Source of the DNA: Streptomyces wuyuanensis
GTDB taxonomy: Bacteria; Actinomycetota; Actinomycetes; Streptomycetales; Streptomycetaceae
Direction: 5' to 3'
NCBI RefSeq assembly: GCF_900103455.1
Contig: NZ_FNHI01000022.1
Location: 62,001 to 126,000 of the forward strand
DNA length: 64,000 nucleotides
Part shown: in pieces, positions 32,832 to 42,600 of the stretch
Layout of the letters: each line of letters starts with the position of its first letter
How positions within the stretch are numbered: position 1 is the first letter of the stretch
Notes under the pieces: generated by a model
Seen by the model: only the letters and a program-made list of their open reading frames with translations
What the model was told of the DNA's origin: nothing
Databases searched by the model: none
Program-made: the position numbers and the translations under genes

Positions 32832-34456
32832 ATGGCTGACCTGCGGCCGGTCGCCGGACCGTTCGTCGCCCTCGGCCCGTCCGGTGTGGCGGTACGTACC
32901 CGGCTGAAGGACCTCACGCCTGAGGACGAGAAGGTACTGCGCTTGGTGGGGGCCCACCTGGGCTCGCTCGCCTCGAAGGACCTCAAAACGCGTTGCGCGG
33001 ACGGCCTGGAACACTGCGCCGGGTCATGGGCGGCCCGTAAGCGGGACCTGACGGCCGAGTCGTCGTCCAGGTGGGCCGGGTCCATCACGAAGGCCACGCA
33101 TGACCAGTGGGCGCTCGCCCGGCGCGGCCAGGCCGGGCACGTGCAGTCCCTCGAAACCGGTATCACGACGATGCGGCACCGGCTGTCGCTGCCGGTCGGC
33201 CAGAAGGGCACCAAGCGGACTCCGGGCGGCTACCGCTGCGCTCACGAGTGGTTCCACAAGACGCGACGCCTGCATGTGATGGAGGACCGGCTCCAGAAGG
33301 TCCGGGCCGACCCGGAAGCGGGCCGTGTGCATGTCGTGCGTGGCGGCAAACGTCTGCTCGGCACCCGCCACCACCTCGACACCGCGCAGCTCACCGAGGA
33401 CCAGTGGCGCCCGCGGTGGGAAGCCTCACGCCGGTTCCTGCAGGCCGACGGTGAATCCGGCAAGGCTACGGCAACGAGACGATCCGGATCAGCCCGGACG
33501 GCGAGGTCAGCATCAACCTCCCGGCCCCGCTCGCCGACTTGGCCAACGCCCCGCACGGCCGGTACGCGCTCGGCTGCCGGGTCGGCTTCGCGCACCGCGG
33601 GCCGCAGTGGGCAGACCGAGTGGAGGCGAACCGCGCGGTGGCCTACCGCATCCACTACGACGTGGCACGGGGCCGCTGGTATGTGACCGCGTCCTGGCAG
33701 ATCCCGGTCTCCCGGACCATCCCGATGGCCGCCGCCCTCGCGCACGGTGTGATCGGCGTCGACACCAACGCCGACCACCTCGCCGCCTGGCGCCTGGACA
33801 CCCACGGCAACCCGACCGGGAACCCGCGCCGGTTCTTCTACGACCTGTCCGGTACCGCCCAGCACCGCGACGCCCAGGTCCGCCACGCCCTCACCCGACT
33901 GCTCAACTGGGCCAAGACCTGCGGCGTCAAGGCCATCGCGGTCGAAGACCTCGACTTCCAGGCCGAGAAAACCAGAGAGAAGCACGGGCGCAAGCGCCGA
34001 TTCCGGCAGCTCATCTCCGGCATGCCGACCGGCAAGCTCCGCGCCCGGCTGACCTCCATGGCCGACGCCACCGGTATCGCGATCATCGCCGACCCGGCCT
34101 ACACCAGCAAGTGGGGCGCCCAGCACTGGCAACAGCCGATGGCCGGCCCCACCCGTAAGACCACCCGGCACGATGCGGCGAGCATCGCGATCGGGCGACG
34201 CGCCCAGGGACACCCGATCCGGCGACGGACGACACCGCCCCGTGCACACCAGAGCGATGCGCTCGGGCATCGGACCGTCCAGGCCGACCGGCGTGCCCTG
34301 GGGCGTGAGGAACCCCGCCCCCGCACCCCCGGACCACGGACACGATCCGTGCCGCCGGACGCGGCGAGCACGCGGGCGACCAGGACATCCAAAACCGTTC
34401 GGGATGTCCGCAGTGACCAGGAATGGGTCCAAGACTCACTCCTGCTCACTGATTAG
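32832..34456 (+). pseudogene. TnpB-like RuvC nuclease (IS605 accessory-type), frameshifted
   Basis: The ATG at 32832 opens a frame with VAGPFVALGPSGVAVRTRLK and LGSLASKDLKTRC. After GESGK (about 33463) a single missing base moves the reading frame, which continues NETIRISPDGEVSINLPAPL to the stop at 34456. The C-terminal half holds the RuvC pieces: GVIGVDTNADHLAAWRLD (Asp), VKAIAVEDLDFQAEKTREK (Glu), and TRHDAASIAIGRRAQGH (Asp). The Cys-rich zinc finger that separates the last two in TnpB is absent; only ADPAYTSKWGAQHWQQP is there. The corrected length is about 540 residues. The tail after GRRAQGH is Arg/Pro/Thr-rich and overlaps the hairpin region. Confidence 0.8.
34255..34409 (+). ncRNA. 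Possible omega/re-RNA-like hairpin cluster at the TnpB 3' end
   Basis: At least three stems occur on the plus strand: CGATGC (34255-34260) with GCATCG (34267-34272); CACGGA (34335-34340) with TCCGTG (34346-34351); and GGACATCC (34383-34390) with GGATGTCC (34402-34409, 11-nt loop). TnpB guide RNAs overlap the 3' end of tnpB and extend past the element end. This placement matches, but GC-rich DNA readily forms chance hairpins. Confidence 0.35.
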
Positions 34457-34660
34457 GAACGGTCGAGCACGTCGGCGTCCAGGTGCGCCCAGAAGCCGTA
34501 GAGGGCCGTGGTCTCGAAGGACCGCGCGGCTGCCGCGGCGAGACCGGCCCCGCCCCACTGCCGGATCTCCCCGACGGTGACGTGGGGGATCCTGAGCGCG
34601 GTGAGCTCCGCCCGGTCCTCGTCGCCGTCGCGGAGCCCGAAGAGCCGGACGCGCACGGGC
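34453..34660 (-). pseudogene. Arginase-family protein, middle remnant
   Basis: The minus-strand reading RVRLFGLRDGDEDRAELTAL followed by RIPHVTVGEIRQWGGAG, and then GFWAHLDADVLD, matches the central arginase region, including the metal motif HxDxDxxD. It stops abruptly at the element junction (DVLDRS and a stop). The N-terminal part with the first metal histidine is missing beyond 34660, so a second deletion removed the gene's beginning. Confidence 0.75.
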
Positions 34661-34871
34661 GCGCGCGCCGGACACCCGGCGGAAGATTGTCCGGATGCAT
34701 CACTCGAATGGCTGGTTTAGGGTGAAAAGCGACTGTGCTTGTGAGTGTCCGAGCCGCGCCCTCCTGGCGCCGGGGCTCGGGCAGTACGCCCGGGCAGTGG
34801 GCCCGGGGAGCCGCTTACGGAGCCGTGTTCCGGACGGTTCGTGCTTCGCCGGCCTCCGGCCGCCCCAGTCG

Positions 34872-34895
34872 TCCGGGAGGTCCTGTCCTCCCGGA
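34872..34895. other. Hairpin in the leader region of the DUF4232 gene
   Basis: TCCGGGAGG and CCTCCCGGA form a perfect 9-bp stem with a 6-nt loop, 62 bp before the DUF4232 gene start. It could be a leftover terminator or a leader structure. The rest of 34661-34956 shows no gene; its AT-richer part (34705-34740) may be a promoter. Confidence 0.35.
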
Positions 34896-34956
34896 GCGGA
34901 CGCCGCCCCGGGCACCGCGAGCAGAGACCCCCAGCAGCCGACCCCGGAGGTACCGC

Positions 34957-35598
34957 ATGTCATGGCCGATACGCACCCGCACGGGCAGCCGCGCAGGACG
35001 GGTCCGCCCCGGCGCCGATCCCGCCGCACGCGCCCGTCCGGCACGTGTCCGTACGGCCGTCCGCGCCCGTACCGCGGCCCGCGCCGGAGTGCGGGCCCTG
35101 GGCACCCTGGCCGTGGCGGCCGTCGCCGCGTCGCTGGTGCCGGCCTCACCCGCGATCGCGGCGCCGCCCCCGCCGTGCCTGACCTCGGACCTGGCCCTGT
35201 CCTGGGCTCCCGGCGGCACGGCCGTCTCCGGCGGCACGGAGCCCGGCAGCAGCCGGACCGCGGTCGTCTCCCTGCGGAACGCGGGGACGGCCACATGCAT
35301 GCTGGACGGCTTCCCGAAGGTGACGCTCGCCCAGGGAGCCACCACGGAGAACCTCGTGGACCAGCGGTCGGTGTCGCACTCGGCCGTCGACCTCGAACCC
35401 GGGGCGAGCGCCCGGTTCACCCTCACGTTCCGGCAGGGCCAGTCCGGCGAGGACGGGGTGGTCGAGCCGGTGACGGCGATCGTGACCCCGCCGAACAACA
35501 CGGCGTCGAAGAACATGCGCTGGCGCTGGGGACCCGTCGCCGAGCAGGAGTCGGCCGACCCGCCCCGCAACTTCGTCGGTCCTGTCGTGCCGTCCTGA
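34957..35598 (+). CDS. Secreted DUF4232 domain protein
   Basis: A 213-residue protein. It has an unusually long Arg-rich n-region of about 45 residues, then the hydrophobic segment LGTLAVAAVAASLVPASPAI with an AIA-A cleavage site. The mature part is the DUF4232 beta-sandwich: CLTSDLALSWAPGGTAVSGG, VVSLRNAGTATCMLDGFPKV with its paired cysteines, and VDLEPGASARFTLTFRQG. Such proteins are exported and common in Streptomyces, with no known role. The ATG at 34957 has GGAGG seven bases before it. It ends at a clear hairpin. Confidence 0.85.
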   Translation: MSWPIRTRTGSRAGRVRPGADPAARARPARVRTAVRARTAARAGVRALGTLAVAAVAASLVPASPAIAAPPPPCLTSDLALSWAPGGTAVSGGTEPGSSRTAVVSLRNAGTATCMLDGFPKVTLAQGATTENLVDQRSVSHSAVDLEPGASARFTLTFRQGQSGEDGVVEPVTAIVTPPNNTASKNMRWRWGPVAEQESADPPRNFVGPVVPS

Positions 35599-35610
35599 GA
35601 CCCCTCGACC

Positions 35611-35646
35611 CTGAGCCCCCGTCACCACGGGGGTACGGGGGCTCAG
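35611..35646. terminator. Hairpin terminator between convergent genes
   Basis: A perfect 12-bp stem, CTGAGCCCCCGT at 35611-35622 and its complement at 35635-35646, sits 12 bp after the DUF4232 stop. It faces the ABC ATPase gene from the other side, so it may serve both. Confidence 0.8.
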
Positions 35647-35758
35647 GTCCACCTTCCGGCCCGCCTTCGGGCCCACGCCGCGCGCAGCGCCCGGGGCGTC
35701 GTCGCCGCGCACCGCCGCGGGCGTCGTCGCCGCCCGGCCGCGGACGCCGACGGGCCGG

Positions 35759-36832
35759 CTACGACGCCGTGTCGTCGGGCCAGATGCCGATGTGGTCCGC
35801 CTCCAGCTCCAGCACGACCCGGTCGCGCATGCCCAGCGCCTCGGTGTGGTCCGCGGGGAGTTGCAGCCGCCCGGCGCGGTCGAGCATCGCGTACTCCCGT
35901 GCCACCACGGACTCCTGGCCCGTCGCCGCGTCCACCTCCGTCCTGCGCAGGATCTCCGTGGAGGTGCGGCCGTCGCGGATGGCGACCGTGCGGCGGACCT
36001 CTGAGGCGACGGCCTGGTCGTGGGTGACGATGACGACGGTCGTGCCCAGGCGCTCGTTGGCCGTGCGGAACGCGGCGAAGATCTGCTCCGCGGTCCGGGA
36101 GTCGAGTTCGCCCGTCGGCTCGTCGGCGAGGAGCACCTTCGGGTCGTTGGCCAGTGCGACCGCGATCGCCGTGCGCTGCTGCTGCCCGCCGGACATCTCC
36201 CGGGGTCGGCGGTCCCGGCAGTCGGCGACGCCGAGCAGCGACAGCAGTCCCGTCACCCGCTCGGCGCGGGCCGCCTTCCTCGCGCCGCGGCCGCGCAACT
36301 GCATGGGGAGGGCCACGTTCTGGGCCGCCGTGAGGTAAGGGAGCAGGTTGCGCGCGGTCTGCTGCCAGACGAAGCCGACGATGTCGCGCCGGTAGCGCAG
36401 ACGGTCCTTCGCGCCCATCGCCAGCAGATCGAATCCGGCCACCTCGGCCGCTCCGGCCGTCGGCTCGTCGAGTCCGGCGAGGATGTTCATCAGGGTGGAC
36501 TTGCCGCTGCCGGAAGCACCCACCAGGGCGGTCAACTCGCCCTCCCGCACGAGGAGGTCGAGACCCTGCAGCGCCTGGACCTCCACCCCGTCCGTGGAGA
36601 AGATCCGGACCAGCCGGTCGCAGGTGATCAGCGCGTCGTGGCCGTACCGGGGCCGGTCCCGGCGCCCCGCTGCCCGGGCCTCCAGCTCCCCGAGCGTGGT
36701 GGCCGCGGCGCCGCTCGGCGGCGGGGCCGCCGTCGGCGACACGGCCGTCTCGGACGGCCCGCGGGCGGACCGCGTCGCGGAACCGGCCGGAGAAGCGGAA
36801 CCGGCCGGGGTGCCGGTACGGGACTCGGTCAT
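35759..36832 (-). CDS. ABC transporter ATP-binding protein (LolD/MacB type)
   Basis: A 357-residue ATPase. The Walker A motif is LVGASGSGKSTLMNILAGLD, the signature is EMSGGQQQRTAIAVAL, and Walker B is VLLADEPTGELDSRTAEQ, followed by the H-loop VVIVTHDQ. The first 75 residues are Ala/Pro-rich and extra to the family; a C-terminal tail beyond the core is rich in Leu/Asp. The ATG overlaps the stop of the upstream FtsX permease (ATGA), so all three genes are one operon. It powers the two large permeases, which resemble lipoprotein- or peptide-exporting type VII ABC systems. Confidence 0.92.
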   Translation of the reverse strand: MTESRTGTPAGSASPAGSATRSARGPSETAVSPTAAPPPSGAAATTLGELEARAAGRRDRPRYGHDALITCDRLVRIFSTDGVEVQALQGLDLLVREGELTALVGASGSGKSTLMNILAGLDEPTAGAAEVAGFDLLAMGAKDRLRYRRDIVGFVWQQTARNLLPYLTAAQNVALPMQLRGRGARKAARAERVTGLLSLLGVADCRDRRPREMSGGQQQRTAIAVALANDPKVLLADEPTGELDSRTAEQIFAAFRTANERLGTTVVIVTHDQAVASEVRRTVAIRDGRTSTEILRRTEVDAATGQESVVAREYAMLDRAGRLQLPADHTEALGMRDRVVLELEADHIGIWPDDTAS

Positions 36833-39627
36833 CGGGTGACGTCTCCTGCCCTGAGTTCGGTCGTCGTGGCACGCCGTGTGGCCGCCCATGCCTGGAGCGC
36901 GGCCACCCCGGCCGCCAGTGCCACCACGGCGGCCGCGGGCAGCAGCAGGCTCCAGGGATCCGTGCCGAGCCGCACCGAGCCGAGCGAGGGGACGCCGCCC
37001 CGCGCCGCCAGTGCCAGTCGGCCCAGATCGATGCCGGGCGCGAGCAGCCGGATCGCCGCCCAGCCGACCAGCGCGCCGCCCGCGCCCGCCAGCACCGCCT
37101 GCGGCAGGGACTCCAGGATCAGCAGCCGCCTTCCCTGGCGCCGGGTCAGCCCCATGGTGCGCAACCGCGCCAGCATCGCCGTACGTTCCGGCGCGGCCTG
37201 CAGCAAGGACAGCAGCAGGGCGAGCGCCGCGTATCCGGCGCCTGCCGCCACCGCCACCGCGTAGACCCGTTCCGCGCCGCGCTGGACCGGGGTCTCGACG
37301 AGTCCGGCGCGCTCCTCGGAGCGGAGCCCGACCCGGACGCCCGCCCCGGCGCCCGCGGCGCGTACGGCCTGGCCGAGACCCGCCGCCGTGACGGAGGGAC
37401 CGGACACCAGCAGCGTGGTGGGTGCCCGGCCGGCGGGCAGTCCCGCCGCGTCCACGACCAGGAAGTCGCCCTCGGCCGCGGCCGGGGTGACGTCCCGCAC
37501 GGCGGCCACCCGTACGGTGAACGGTGCGCCCACCGGGCCGATCTCGACCGGCCCGGTGCCGAGGCGTTCGGCGACCCGCGGGGTGGCGAGAGCCGGCAGT
37601 TCACCCCGTGCGCCGCGCAGTTGCCCGGGCGCGAAGGGGCCGATTCCGGTGGAGCGGGCGAGGCGGGCGTAGGAGCCGGGCTCCACGGCGAGCAGTGTGA
37701 CGCTTTCGGCTCCCCCGTCCCGCAGATCGAGGTCGTACGAGCGGTGCACGACGGCGACGTCGCGCACACCGGGTGCCTTCCGCACCTCCGCGGCCAGTTC
37801 CCGGGGCAGTTCCTCGGCCTCGATCCCCGCGTCGGCGCCCACCGCCAGCAGAGCAGCGCGGTCACGGGCCTCGCCGACACCGGTGAGCACCGAACCGCCG
37901 AACGCCGCCGTCGTCAGGGCGACGAGCAGGGCCAGCAGCGGCAGTCCGGCGCTGGCGGGAGCCCGGCCCGCGCGGGCCACGGAGAGGAATCCGATCGCTC
38001 CGCGCCACCTCGCGGCAGCGTGGGCGGCGAGTTTCAGCGGCAGCGGGTACAGCCGGACGAGCAGCAGGGCGGCGATCACCCCCACCAGTACGGGCGCGGC
38101 GCCGGCGAGCCGGTCCGGCGCCCCGCCCCTGCGCAGTGCCGCCACGGCCGCCGAGGCCAGGACGAGCAGGGTCAGTTCGGCAACGGTCCGGCGCCTGGAG
38201 GGCCGGGTGCGGACGAGATCGTCGCGCTGCCCGGGCAGCCGCGGCCGCCGGTGCAGGAACGCGGCGTGCAGCGGCAGCGCCGCACATCCGACGAGCGCCA
38301 CGGCGGCGGAGGCGGGCAGCGCGGGCAGCGGCCGGCCCTCGGGCAGCAGGAGGAAGGCGAGGGCGCAGCCGGCCCCAGCCGCGGGCAGCACGGGGACGGC
38401 GGACTCCGCGAGGAGCCGGCCCGCGATCCCGCGCAACGAGGCCCCGCGCGCCCGCAGCAGCGCCAGTTCGGAGTGCCGGCGTACGGCGCCGAGACCGCCG
38501 GCGAGCACGAGGACGATGCTCGCGACCGTGCCGACGCCGACGGCGGCGACCGCGACGACGGGACGGGCCGAGCCGAGCACGCCGTCCGCTTCGGCGAGGA
38601 TGTCGTCCAGGCCGGTGGTGATCTCCAGGTCGGGGGACACCCGGCTCCGCAGCGCGGCTCCCACCGTGCCGTGCTCGACCGAGGCGACCGCCTCCCTGAC
38701 ACCGGGCAGTTCGTCCACGCCGATGCGGGAGGGCTCCACGGCGACGCGCCAGTAGGTCTCGGCGTGCGCGGACACCGACAGCAGCACCGGTGCGGCGTCC
38801 GGCGCCAGCAGCAGGGCCCCGTGCCAGTACGGCTGCGGGACGGGCGGTGGGGTGTACAGCTTCGCCGGGGTGCGCAGGACCGGTTCGACGGACCAGTAGG
38901 CGCCCTCCGGGTGCCGCGGTTCCAGTATCCCGGTGATGTGCACGGCGAGCGGTCCGCCCAGTTCGGCGGGCCGGTTCACATGGATCCGGGCACCGGTCCC
39001 GATGCGCAGGGTGCGGGCGGTGGCCGTGGTGACGGCGGCCTCGACCTCGCGGGCCGTGGGGTCCGTGTCGCGGGGGGCCGTGGGCAGCCGCCCCGACCGC
39101 ACCGCCGAGTGGCCGGCCAGCCCGGCGGGGGCGCTGAGCGTGAACACGGGTGGTCCGCCGTCCAGTCGGGGCAGCCAGTCGTCGGTGGCCGGCTCCGGCT
39201 TGCGCAGGCGGCTGCCGTACGAGGACTGCGCCGTGTCTGCGGGCAGCGCGCGCGGCATCGCCGCCAACACGGCCCGGTTCCGTGCGGCGAGGCCGGCCGG
39301 CCGCAGCGCCTCGACGGCCTCGTCACCGGCGTCCGGCGCGGGCGGGCCCACGGACAGCTGGACGCTGCCGCGTTCGGCGGGAGCACCGCGGAGCTCGTGG
39401 CGCAGCGCCTCGCTCTCGTAGGTGTCCACGGCCCGGGGAAAGGCGGCGGCGAGGAACGAGGTGACCAGGGTGAGCAGCAGCATCGCCACGGCCGGGCCCG
39501 GGGCGGTGCGCAGACGCGTCCGTACCCACGGTGCGGAGACCTTCGAAGTGCGCCCCACCGCCGGTGCTCCCGCCCTTCCGGTCGTGCCCGGCCGGCCGTC
39601 GGCGCCGCTTCCCGAGGTCTGCTTCAC
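36829..39627 (-). CDS. FtsX-like ABC transporter permease
   Basis: A 932-residue permease with one N-terminal helix (AVAMLLLTLVTSFLAAAFPR), a large extracytoplasmic domain, and two groups of membrane helices bearing FtsX domains (VGTVASIVLVLAGGLGAVRR; LALLLSLLQAAPERTAMLAR and LRTMGLTRRQGRRLLILESL). The last is the conserved FtsX coupling helix that contacts the ATPase. It follows the other permease one base after its stop and overlaps the ATPase start. It is part of a type VII ABC exporter; the substrate is not known. Confidence 0.9.
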   Translation of the reverse strand: MKQTSGSGADGRPGTTGRAGAPAVGRTSKVSAPWVRTRLRTAPGPAVAMLLLTLVTSFLAAAFPRAVDTYESEALRHELRGAPAERGSVQLSVGPPAPDAGDEAVEALRPAGLAARNRAVLAAMPRALPADTAQSSYGSRLRKPEPATDDWLPRLDGGPPVFTLSAPAGLAGHSAVRSGRLPTAPRDTDPTAREVEAAVTTATARTLRIGTGARIHVNRPAELGGPLAVHITGILEPRHPEGAYWSVEPVLRTPAKLYTPPPVPQPYWHGALLLAPDAAPVLLSVSAHAETYWRVAVEPSRIGVDELPGVREAVASVEHGTVGAALRSRVSPDLEITTGLDDILAEADGVLGSARPVVAVAAVGVGTVASIVLVLAGGLGAVRRHSELALLRARGASLRGIAGRLLAESAVPVLPAAGAGCALAFLLLPEGRPLPALPASAAVALVGCAALPLHAAFLHRRPRLPGQRDDLVRTRPSRRRTVAELTLLVLASAAVAALRRGGAPDRLAGAAPVLVGVIAALLLVRLYPLPLKLAAHAAARWRGAIGFLSVARAGRAPASAGLPLLALLVALTTAAFGGSVLTGVGEARDRAALLAVGADAGIEAEELPRELAAEVRKAPGVRDVAVVHRSYDLDLRDGGAESVTLLAVEPGSYARLARSTGIGPFAPGQLRGARGELPALATPRVAERLGTGPVEIGPVGAPFTVRVAAVRDVTPAAAEGDFLVVDAAGLPAGRAPTTLLVSGPSVTAAGLGQAVRAAGAGAGVRVGLRSEERAGLVETPVQRGAERVYAVAVAAGAGYAALALLLSLLQAAPERTAMLARLRTMGLTRRQGRRLLILESLPQAVLAGAGGALVGWAAIRLLAPGIDLGRLALAARGGVPSLGSVRLGTDPWSLLLPAAAVVALAAGVAALQAWAATRRATTTELRAGDVTR

Positions 39628-39628
39628 C

Positions 39629-42600
39629 TCACTCGCCGTCCCCTCCGCGCAGCGGCGTCGGGGACTCCCCGCGGCGCAGCGCCAGCACCGCCACGATCAG
39701 CACGGGTGCGGCGGCGACGCCTGCGAGGAGCAGGGCCGCCCACCCGGCGGGCAGTTCCACGAGGACGCCCGGCACCGGCCGGGTGGCCTGCCCGGTGAGC
39801 ACGACCAGGGGGACGACCGCACGGGTCAGCGCTGTGCCGATGGCAAGGCCGACCGCCAGGGCCAGCCCGATGAGCAGGGCCTGTTCGACCGCGAGCAGCC
39901 GGGCGAGCATCCGGCGCGGGGCGCCGAGCGCCCGCAGCACGGCGAACTCCCGCGCGCGCTCGCGGACCGTGCCCGCGGTGCTCACCGCGAAGCCGACGGC
40001 GGCCAGCGCGGAGGCCGCGAACGCCGCGGCCAGCAGCGCCGAGCGGGAGCCCGCACCCAGCGGGTCGTCGTGGAGGTCACGGGCGATCTCGTCGCGCACC
40101 CGTACCTGGCCGGGGTCGCTCTCCGCCCGGTCCCGGAGCGCCGCGGCGACCTGGCCCGCCCGGCCGGGTTCGGGGAACATCCACCACTCGGTGGGCGGCA
40201 GCGAGGCTCCGGGGCGGGTGGCGAGCACGCGATTGACGGCCCGCAGGTCGAGCAGCAGCGCGCCGCCGTCGGCCGGGGTGGCGGACGAGCCGGCCGCTGC
40301 GGAGCCGGCGGACGCGGTTCCGGCTGCGGCACCGACCGGATCCGCGCCGGGCCCGGTCGTGGGCATGCCCCGCAGCACGCCGGCGATCCGGACCCTGATG
40401 GCCCCGCCGGGCATGGGGACCTCGATCACGTCGCCGGCCTCGGCGCCGCCGGCCTCGAGGAACCGGTCGGTCGCCAGCGCGAGAGGCATCGGCGGAGCGG
40501 TCCGGCCGACCGCCGAACGGACCGTCACCGTGCGCTCGTCCCCCCATGCGAAGGAGGGGACCGACGTGCCGCTGTGGTAGGCGAGATCGAGAGGTGCCAA
40601 GGTCGACGAGCGGACGGAAGTGATCGCGGGCGCCGCCTTGTTGCCGATCGGCTGCCCGCTCGTCAGCGTCGCCGTGGCCTTCCAGCCGAGGCCCTCGGGC
40701 ACTGCGACCGGACGGACGGTGCCGTCCGCTCCGACGGCGTGCAGCCCGCCGATGGTGAACCGCTTGGGCGCGATCCGGTCGGGATGGCCCGTCTCGTCGA
40801 ACTCGACGGCCGTCAGCACCAGGGGCCCGGCCGGACGGCCCGTCGGGGCACCGGCGGCGGCTGCGAAGTCGACGGTGGTGCGCCGCGGCCGTCCGTCGGA
40901 CCGCAGCGTGTCGGCCTGCAGCCGGTAGGGCACCCCGTACCGGTCCTCGACGGTCACGGTGAGAGCCGAGCCGGACTGGGCGTACGGGCCGTCGTCGGCC
41001 GCGCGGAGCGTGACGTCGAGGAGCAGCCGTTCCGTGCCGGCGGGCAGGACCACCCCGGTCCGCGCGGCGGACGCCCGCCCCGCGCCGCCGGCCGCCGGCC
41101 GGTCCGCGGTGAGACGTCCGACGAGTGTCGGGTCCGCCAAGTCGTCCCGCAGCCGCAGGCCGTCGCCCGCGAGTCCCGTGTCGAGGGCGAGGACGGTGGC
41201 CTGGCGCCCGGCCGAGAGCCCGAGGGTGCTGCGCGCCGCCGGTACGGCGGTCTTCAGCCCGGGCGTGCCGTCGTACGCGCCGCCCTGGCCGAACTGCGGG
41301 ACGGTGGAGCCGAGTACGCGCACCGGTGCGCCTGCCCGGAAGTCCGCCTGGTCGTCCTGCGAGCGGTCCCACGAAGCGCCCTGCCCGATCGCCAGCATGC
41401 CCGTCGCGACGGCCAGCACGAGCAGCAGCACCGGGCCGGCACCGCGCATCGGCCGGCGGCTCAGCTGCCAGCCCGCGAGCGAGGCGGTCAGCCCCCGGCC
41501 GCGCGCCGCGCGCCGCTCGGCGAGGCGCGCGGCGGGCGGCAGCAGCCGCAGGGTGAGCACGGTGCCCGCGAGCAGGGCCAGCGCCGGCGCCACGACGAGC
41601 AGCGGGTCGACGCCGAGCGTGCCCTCGTTGTCGCCGCTGAGGGCGCCCGCGCCCGAAGTGCGCCGGTACAGCTGCCAGTACGCCACCGCGGCGACGACGA
41701 GGAGGCCGATGTCGGCGCCGGCCCGCAGCGGGCCGGGCAGCGCGCGGGCCCGGCCGCCGGCTGCCCCGGACGCGGTGATCGCCGGGGCGGCCACGGCCAC
41801 CGCGCACCCTGCCGCGACGGTCGCGGCGACCGCCCACAGCGCCGGGGCCGGAACGGTCTCGATCCGCAGCCCGAGCCTGCCCGGCAGGCCCTGCCCGGCG
41901 AGCAGCCCGGCGAGCGGCCCGGCGAGCAGCGGGGCTGCCACGGCGGCGGGCAGCGCGAGCAGCAGCGCCTCCACGGCGGCGAGTGCGCCCATCCGGCGCC
42001 GTGACGCGCCGCGGGCCATCAGCACCTGCGTCTCCGCCACACGTTCGGCGCCGAGCTGCCGGGCGACGAGCAGCAGCGCGTACGCGGCGAGCAGAACCAG
42101 CTGGGCGGCGACGATCAGCAGCGTCGCGCGGGACACCAGCAGCGCCCGTTCGAGCCGGTCGAGCACACCGGGCAGGGAGGTGCGGGCCGTGGCCCCGTGG
42201 GCGAGCGCCTCCTGAGCGGTGAGGTGCTCCTGGGCTGCCTTCGCCGCGGTGCGCAGGGTCTCGACGTCGTCCGCCTGCAGTGCCCCGAAGTCTGCGGTGG
42301 CCAGCCAGGACCGGGTGCGCTGGGTGATCCCGCCGCCCGCACCGAGGGCGGCGGGATCGGCGAGCAGCGGTCCGTAGGTGGTGAACGCGTCCTTGTGCAC
42401 GCCCCGTCCGCGCAGCTCGTCCAGCCGCCAGTAGGGGTCGGCCGCGTCGGCGGGGCGGTACACCGCCGTGACCCGGATGCGCGCGGACGGGCCGCCGAGC
42501 CGGTCGGCGAGGGTGATCACCCGCGGTCCCGGCGCAAGCCGCAGCCGCTTGGCCGCCGCTTCGGGCACCGCGACCTCGGTCGCCCCGTCCGCAGCAGCGG

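Larger units (their letters stand above)
32758..34456 (+). mobile_element. TnpB-like nuclease element inserted in an arginase gene
   Basis: A stretch of about 1.7 kb carries only a TnpB-like gene. On both sides lie pieces of one arginase gene in the same orientation (minus strand). Arginase similarity resumes at about 32757 on the left and about 34456 on the right, which gives the limits within a few bases. About 13 arginase codons between the two pieces are missing. No Y1 (TnpA) or serine transposase gene accompanies it, and I could not find convincing terminal inverted repeats, as expected of IS200/IS605-like elements. Confidence 0.7.
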
